Shown piece after piece: positions 58,580 through 64,000 of a stretch of DNA of 64,000 nt. Below the pieces are notes generated by a model that was not told where the DNA came from, did no database searches, and worked only from the letters and a program-made list of their open reading frames with translations. Both the position numbers and the translations under genes were made by a program. The stretch is from Microcebus murinus (lineage: Eukaryota; Chordata; Mammalia; Primates; Cheirogaleidae), in assembly GCF_040939455.1 (NCBI RefSeq), contig NC_134112.1, positions 68,031,001 to 68,095,000 on the forward strand, read 5' to 3'. Each line of letters opens with the position of its first letter. Position 1 is the first letter of the stretch.

Positions 58580-60890
58580 CAACTCATTGTTGAATTGAAT
58601 TATGTTTAAGTAAAAATACTTACTAAAAATAATCAAAAATTCCTTTTTTGCTGAAGAAAATGAACTTTTGATTGAACATTTTTTTGATGGAGAAAAGAAC
58701 AAACTCCTATTTCATGTAGTTAGTCAGATTTTTGTCATCCTTAAAGCTACGAAAAGAAACAACTAATTAACTCTAGCTAGTTCAAGCTCAATCATCAATT
58801 CAGCTTAAAACAATTTAATTTTATAATCACTTTCCCCTATACTGTAGTATAATGAATGACTTGTTTCCTCATCTCATAATCTTGAATACCCATTCAAGTT
58901 AAATGTTATTTTATCATCTATTCAAAGCCCCATCAACTAGAACATGCATTACAATATTACTTTTACTATTTGTGTCATGAATCTAATATTTTCCAAACAC
59001 AGAGAGAAGAAAAAGGAACTATTTTCTGCCCCCAAGCCAAACTTAGAGACCTATGTCTTCCTGAGAATGACGTTGTCATTTCAGAAGCAGCCAGGGAGTT
59101 GGCTATGAATGCCGGGTGTGAATAAGTCCAAGCCCCAAATCACCTGTGGCTTCTTTGAGGCCTTTTTACCAATCAGTCAAAGGGAAACACATTCTCCTTG
59201 CTTTCCTCTGGGGACCTTTCAGGGCGCCAGCCCTTATATTAACTGTCTGATATGTTGAGAAGAAAACTGAGCTTTAAAAGCCTTTTAACCCAAAGGGTTT
59301 GAACAGCTAATGGACATCATCCTTTTGGCAAAAGATGATGTAAAGCTCCTTCCTCCTTTCAAACACCAGGACTTATTTATATAATCTTTTTATAAAGTTA
59401 AACTCTTTTGGTTTCAATATATATATTTTTAGAGACGGTTTGTTTCATTGAAGCATAAAACAAAAACAGTTCAAAAATACAAAACCAAACTAAAAAACCC
59501 TTCCCTTTCCTACGTTGCTCTGGTTTCCAATACACTTTTAACTAATTTGGCTGTTTTGACTGATGGCAAAAAATAATCCAGTCATTTGCATATGATATTT
59601 TCATTTTAACTACCATATAGACTAACTATGAATTTGTGCCTAAAAATTGAGCAATTCTATAATGTTAATGTAGTGTAAAAAAAGTTTCTGAGAGAATTGG
59701 GAAAGTCACAGAACACTGACATGCTCACAGTTGACAATGACAAAAAAAAAAAAAAACCAAACAAACAATAACCAATTATCTTAGTAGATCCTGCAATTTC
59801 CATTCAAAACATTTATAAGAGAATATTAACAATCATGAGAATGATATATTTTTGCATAGGGAAACAAGCTCACAAGATTTTAGAATCATAACTCACAACT
59901 CAGGTAACCATCTTCCTTGATTAATATCTTTAGCCAGTATTTGAAACATCACCATTTATCATGACTTAGCTTCTTTCTTTTCTTTTTAATATGGAATTAA
60001 TGTAAGCTTTTTTTTTTCATTTTAATAACAATACAGTCTATGCTACACATGGTATAAAACAAAGAATGAAACCAAGTAAATTTATCTAATGGTGAATACA
60101 CACAAGTGAAGAGTTTTGTTTCTCTTTACAACTGTCCTACAGTAATCCCAGTTGCAACACAACTCATTATCACATGGCTTAGCTGAAAGATGTATGTATA
60201 TATAATTATAAATATGTTTCATTGTATTTACAATAGAAATAAATTTTGGAGACCAAACCAACTTTTCAGCTGATAGGAATTAGGGAGTTTTCTTCTATTT
60301 CCAATAAGGAGCAATAAAAACGTGGAAGGGGTGACACGCTGCAATAACAAAAGGTATGCATCCTGTTTCACAAGTTATTCCCATCTCATCTTTGCTTGGG
60401 CACCATGACAGGCCCTCTGGGAGTCATCACTAAGGTGCACACAAACAAGTCCTTCCTTTGATTGTATTTTACCCAGGTATTCTCATGCTAACTTGCAGGA
60501 AGGTATGTATGAGTATTATGGAAAAGACTCACCTCTCAAAGAAATTGAAATATGTCTTTTGTGGAAATGCACAGTCAGGACATGAAGGAAACTTTAGCAT
60601 TGAGGTTTTACTGTTATTTTGTAGATAGAATTAACAACATGGGAACTGGTTTCAAAATACAACATAGTGATTCTTCTAAGTTTGGGTGAAAGGTTCCTGA
60701 TACTCCGTCTGAGTAGAATGGGGGAGAGGAGATGTTATTCTAAGTTGAACAGCTTTAAATTGTTATATATAAGAGATCCCAAGAACAGTGGGCAAGGACA
60801 GGAGATAAGGCACTACTGAAGTGAAAATAGATAACAGTCACTTTAGGGCCATAAGTATGTCTTAGGAATGTTGACTATATTAATACTCAT
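58580..60890. other. Mostly unique non-coding DNA
   Basis: There is no gene and no named repeat. The 59040-59380 part has mixed composition with CpGs and could be a conserved regulatory element; this needs comparison to judge. A 14-A run lies at 59742-59755. Confidence 0.45.
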
Positions 60891-60894
60891 AACT

Positions 60895-61040
60895 CTTTAA
60901 TACTACATGTTTATTGTTTCTTTCCTACTAGATTAAGAAATCTCAATGAGAGACTCTTTTACCTTGTTTTCCACTATGCCCCCAGCACCAAGCCCAGTGC
61001 TCAACACATATTTGTTGAACAAATAAATAAATGAATAAAC
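60895..61040 (+). repeat. L2 LINE 3' end, sense
   Basis: 'actagattaagaaatctcaa', 'tgagagactcttttaccttg', 'cccccagcaccaagcccagt' and 'gctcaacacatatttgttga' are followed by an 'aataaataaatgaataaac' tail, the typical L2 terminus. Confidence 0.92.
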
Positions 61041-61044
61041 AATT

Positions 61045-61895
61045 CAGGTAGCATTCAAGAAAGTAGAGGCAATGGAGAAATGGCTATATCCATGTATTAA
61101 CAATGACAAATCAGTCATCAAAAGATGACTTCTATGGAAAATGCCAGTTGAAATCCAAACAACTAATATCTGAAAATGATAATTCAGTCAATAGGCTGTC
61201 CTATCTACAAATGATATTTTTCATCTAATCACTATGGTTAATTTTGTGTTATTTAAATGGGGCCTCTGTGGTGAACTTGGCAAGTTTATCACCTCCTTCT
61301 GCTTTTGTTAATATCTGCATAGGATTCCACAGCCACAGACTGAATACCTAGCTTTAGCCAGACATCTCACAAATAAATGCATTATGCACAAAAGAAACCC
61401 AAGGAGAAAGTGGAGACACATGCATCCATGCCAACACATCACCATTATTATGGAAAACAATTTAAAGACTGTTCAGCTCAGATGTGTAATTAGTCTAAGA
61501 GGGACACATTATTATTGATAAACGCTTTTTACCACAGGGAAGTTGGACCCCCCTACATACAAGGGAGGTTGAAGATTAGTAACATTAAATATTGGAATGG
61601 GTGCCAAAATAGATATTGTAATTTGGTCATTAAGACATAGAAGCATCCTTTTTTGTATGATTACAACTATTATGCATTGATGTATAAATGGCATTGATTT
61701 ACCGGGGATGGGTCTTGTCCACTGCTTCCTCTTTGACTTGCAAATGCCACATTAGTCAGGAGTAGGCTTAAATGAAAGTCACTACAATCCAGCCTTACTC
61801 ACAGGTCACTGAGGCATGTGACTTACAAAAGTTATTCTATATAGCTAAGTGGAGTCAGGTAGCTTTAATTGGCTCTTCCTCTTGACTCTTCAATT
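61045..61895. other. Unassigned non-coding DNA
   Basis: No gene is seen. A 60-codon minus-strand frame (61512-61694) has no product that I recognise. Confidence 0.45.
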
Positions 61896-61899
61896 CCTC

Positions 61900-61990
61900 A
61901 CCCCTTAATCCATGCCTGAGTTTTCTCATCTATGCAATGGAGGCTAATGTTGGTAAAACCTGTTCTCTCTGGGTTCAAGATTATTGCTTA
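61900..61990 (+). repeat. Possible MIR core, sense
   Basis: 'gcctgagttttctcatctat' and 'gcaatggaggctaatgttgg' resemble the MIR centre. The flanks are too degraded for a full placement. Confidence 0.5.
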
Positions 61991-61994
61991 ATAT

Positions 61995-64000
61995 TCTACT
62001 GATTGCTGGTGATATTTGAACCTGCAAGCAAATTTCTCCATATGTATAATCATTGCAGTTATGTCTCTATTGTAAGTTTTTTTGAGTTGGAAACATAATG
62101 TTATCAGAACATCTTTTGATAACATTTCTTTTATTGTATTTCAGATAATAATTTTAGTACCAACAGGGAGACTTTATTGCTAGATCCAATTCACTGTTAT
62201 GCATTAAACTTTATCTTAGAGCCACTCAGCTTTGGCATAGAGTAAAAATGAGGTCAGAGTGCTCATTAAATCATGGCTTGAGCTGTCATTATATGAGCAA
62301 AACTGAATAGTTGCATATATCATTGAAACATTTCATTAATTTATTTTTCCTTATGTATATTTATATTAATATTCTCTTTACAGAAGTACTAGAGCAATAT
62401 TCTGTTCAATTAGATTCCTAATCTTATTTTTCAAGTACCAAAGAAAGCCCACACAAAACAAAACAAAATGAACAAAAAAACAGAAAGCAAACAAAAATAA
62501 CAACGTTTTCTAGTTTTGTCATAATGATATTATAAACCATTCTTCTTACAAGTTATGTATTTAGAGCCCAGATTTCTACAGTACTATCTGCCAAATTAAA
62601 ATTTAATATTTATATTAAAATTCTGAACCAACCAACTAAAGAGATATACATTTCTAAATAATACTGGTATGTAAGATTAATAGAGGGATGATTATGATAA
62701 GCTACCAAATAATGCTTTTACAGATATTGTCAGTTTATCAGCTTTATGTTCACTATCATTCATACATTTCCAGTTCCAGAATATAGTAGCTACAAAAATC
62801 AAAAATGAAATCATAATAAAGCTAATTTTCCTAGTTTGTGCTTCCTCCCAAATTTTAAGAAAAATTGTTATATGCCAAAAATGTAAAATTTATTCCAAGA
62901 AAATTAACAGGCTACACAGGTAAATTTTGGCAAATGCAACTTTATATTGAAGTTCACACATTTGTATCTTAAAGAATGAGACTCACAGACTCTAATGTAT
63001 TTCTAAAATACCAGAAATCATATTAGAAGCTTTCACAAGTTAAACTGAAATAATTTAAACGACCAATACACTGAATGTGCAGAAAGTATAAACAAGACTG
63101 TGCCTTCGGTAGAATAAATGCTTCACAAATTGTGCAGGATGTCATACTAAGGCTGTGGTCTCCTCTTGACAGCTGACTTAAAATATAAACATATATCAAC
63201 TGCCTGCTTCCTAGTACACTCTAGAATGGGTAGCACACCTCAGAAGAAAATCTCATTATTTCAATGATGTGCACCTTAATTTTCAAACCATGTGAGGAAA
63301 AGGAAAAGGAATAGTAAATGATCTTCCATGCACTTCCAGATGCAGGACCACGACCAGTTACTGATCCAATTCCCTTGACTATTTGCTCCAATGCTAAATA
63401 AGATGAAGGATACTAGATAACCCTTTAAGGCAACATGTGTTTATTCTGCATTATTAGAACTGTCCAATTATGACCAGCTGGTACCATTAATGTTGCCTCC
63501 CAGTTCAATATCTAGCATATGTAAAATATAAATGAATTGGAAAAACTTTATACCAAATCAACAAAAATCACATAATACAGTTCAATGCTAGCAATTTCAC
63601 TAGTAGATAAGGAAAGTGGTCTTTAGAAATAGTGATGTAGTAATACAAAAAAAAGGAAACTCTAATTGGAACCCATATACTGCTTTGGAATGCTCCCCAA
63701 AACTTACAAGGCGGTTTTTAAAGTGTGATATTCCAATAATTCATGGCACGTCTTTAGTGGATTACAGTACTTTAAGTTTCCAAATATTTTAGTCTTTGCA
63801 AAACAATAACAGTATGAAATGTTTTAAGTCCTCAAACTTCTAAAATTAGTTTTTATCAACACATTTACCTCATGTCGACTTAATTTATTAAGATGTCCAA
63901 TGCTAATTGTTTTTTTTTTGATGTTTTTTTCATAAGTAGTGATATACACAGCATTTAGCACTGATACTTAGCACCTGCTACTTTCATTTTCTAGTTTTTG
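61995..64000. other. AT-rich unique DNA to the window end
   Basis: No gene or named repeat is seen. A 9-bp stem ('atgttatca' at 62098-62106 and 'tgataacat' at 62117-62125) and an A/CAAA-rich stretch at 62452-62503 are present. Confidence 0.45.

Overview
This window is nuclear DNA from a primate, and most likely a strepsirrhine (lemur or loris lineage). The best evidence is a dimeric Alu at 43722-44042. Its right arm reads gaggttgctgtgagctaggc and its middle linker has an 'aactaaaaatatatagg' segment, the form I know from lemur Alu elements rather than human ones. Other primate or eutherian repeats agree with this: an AluJ-like dimer, MIR, MIR3, L2, L1M, HAL1-like, MER2, MER5, MER20 and MST/MLT1-type LTRs. 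Overall the sequence is AT-rich and poor in Alu.

I find no protein-coding gene, no exon I can support, and no rRNA or tRNA gene. The longest ATG-to-stop frame is 143 codons (29920-30351, minus) and lies in an antisense L2 fragment. The few frames with a recognisable source are decayed retrotransposon pieces, such as an L1 ORF2 fragment on the minus strand at 33247-33585. The window therefore reads as intergenic DNA or the inside of a very large intron.

Layout. 0-7 kb: unique AT-rich DNA with a MIR and a tail-to-tail pair of L2 fragments. 7-11 kb: an L1M 3' end (+) joined to an L1M 5' region (-), with a partial second copy of the same junction 2.4 kb on. 11.1-11.9 kb: a MER5A and an antisense LTR. 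12-18.7 kb: mostly unique, with a MIR and an L2. 18.7-20.3 kb: the most unusual part, a palindromic array split by an 89-bp segment that has an almost identical inverted copy 1.2 kb away, with a MER2 between them. 21-31 kb: MIR, L2, MST LTR, HAL1-like and MER5 remnants. 31.5-33.9 kb: an L1ME-type element split by a 450-bp insert, then an L1 ORF2 fragment (-). 36-37.8 kb: an MLT1-like LTR containing a 71-bp copy of DNA from 660 bp upstream. 40-50 kb: MIRs, MER20, two Alus and a 2.2-kb mosaic of antisense L2 pieces. 50-64 kb: mostly unique sequence with L2 and MIR remnants, including a MIR nested in a MIR.

There is no operon or gene system to describe. What is worth following up is structural: two short local templated duplications, one inverted and one direct, a 74-bp near-perfect palindrome, and a repeated L1/L1 junction. 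Repeat family names come from recalled consensus sequences without a database search, so subfamily labels are approximate.
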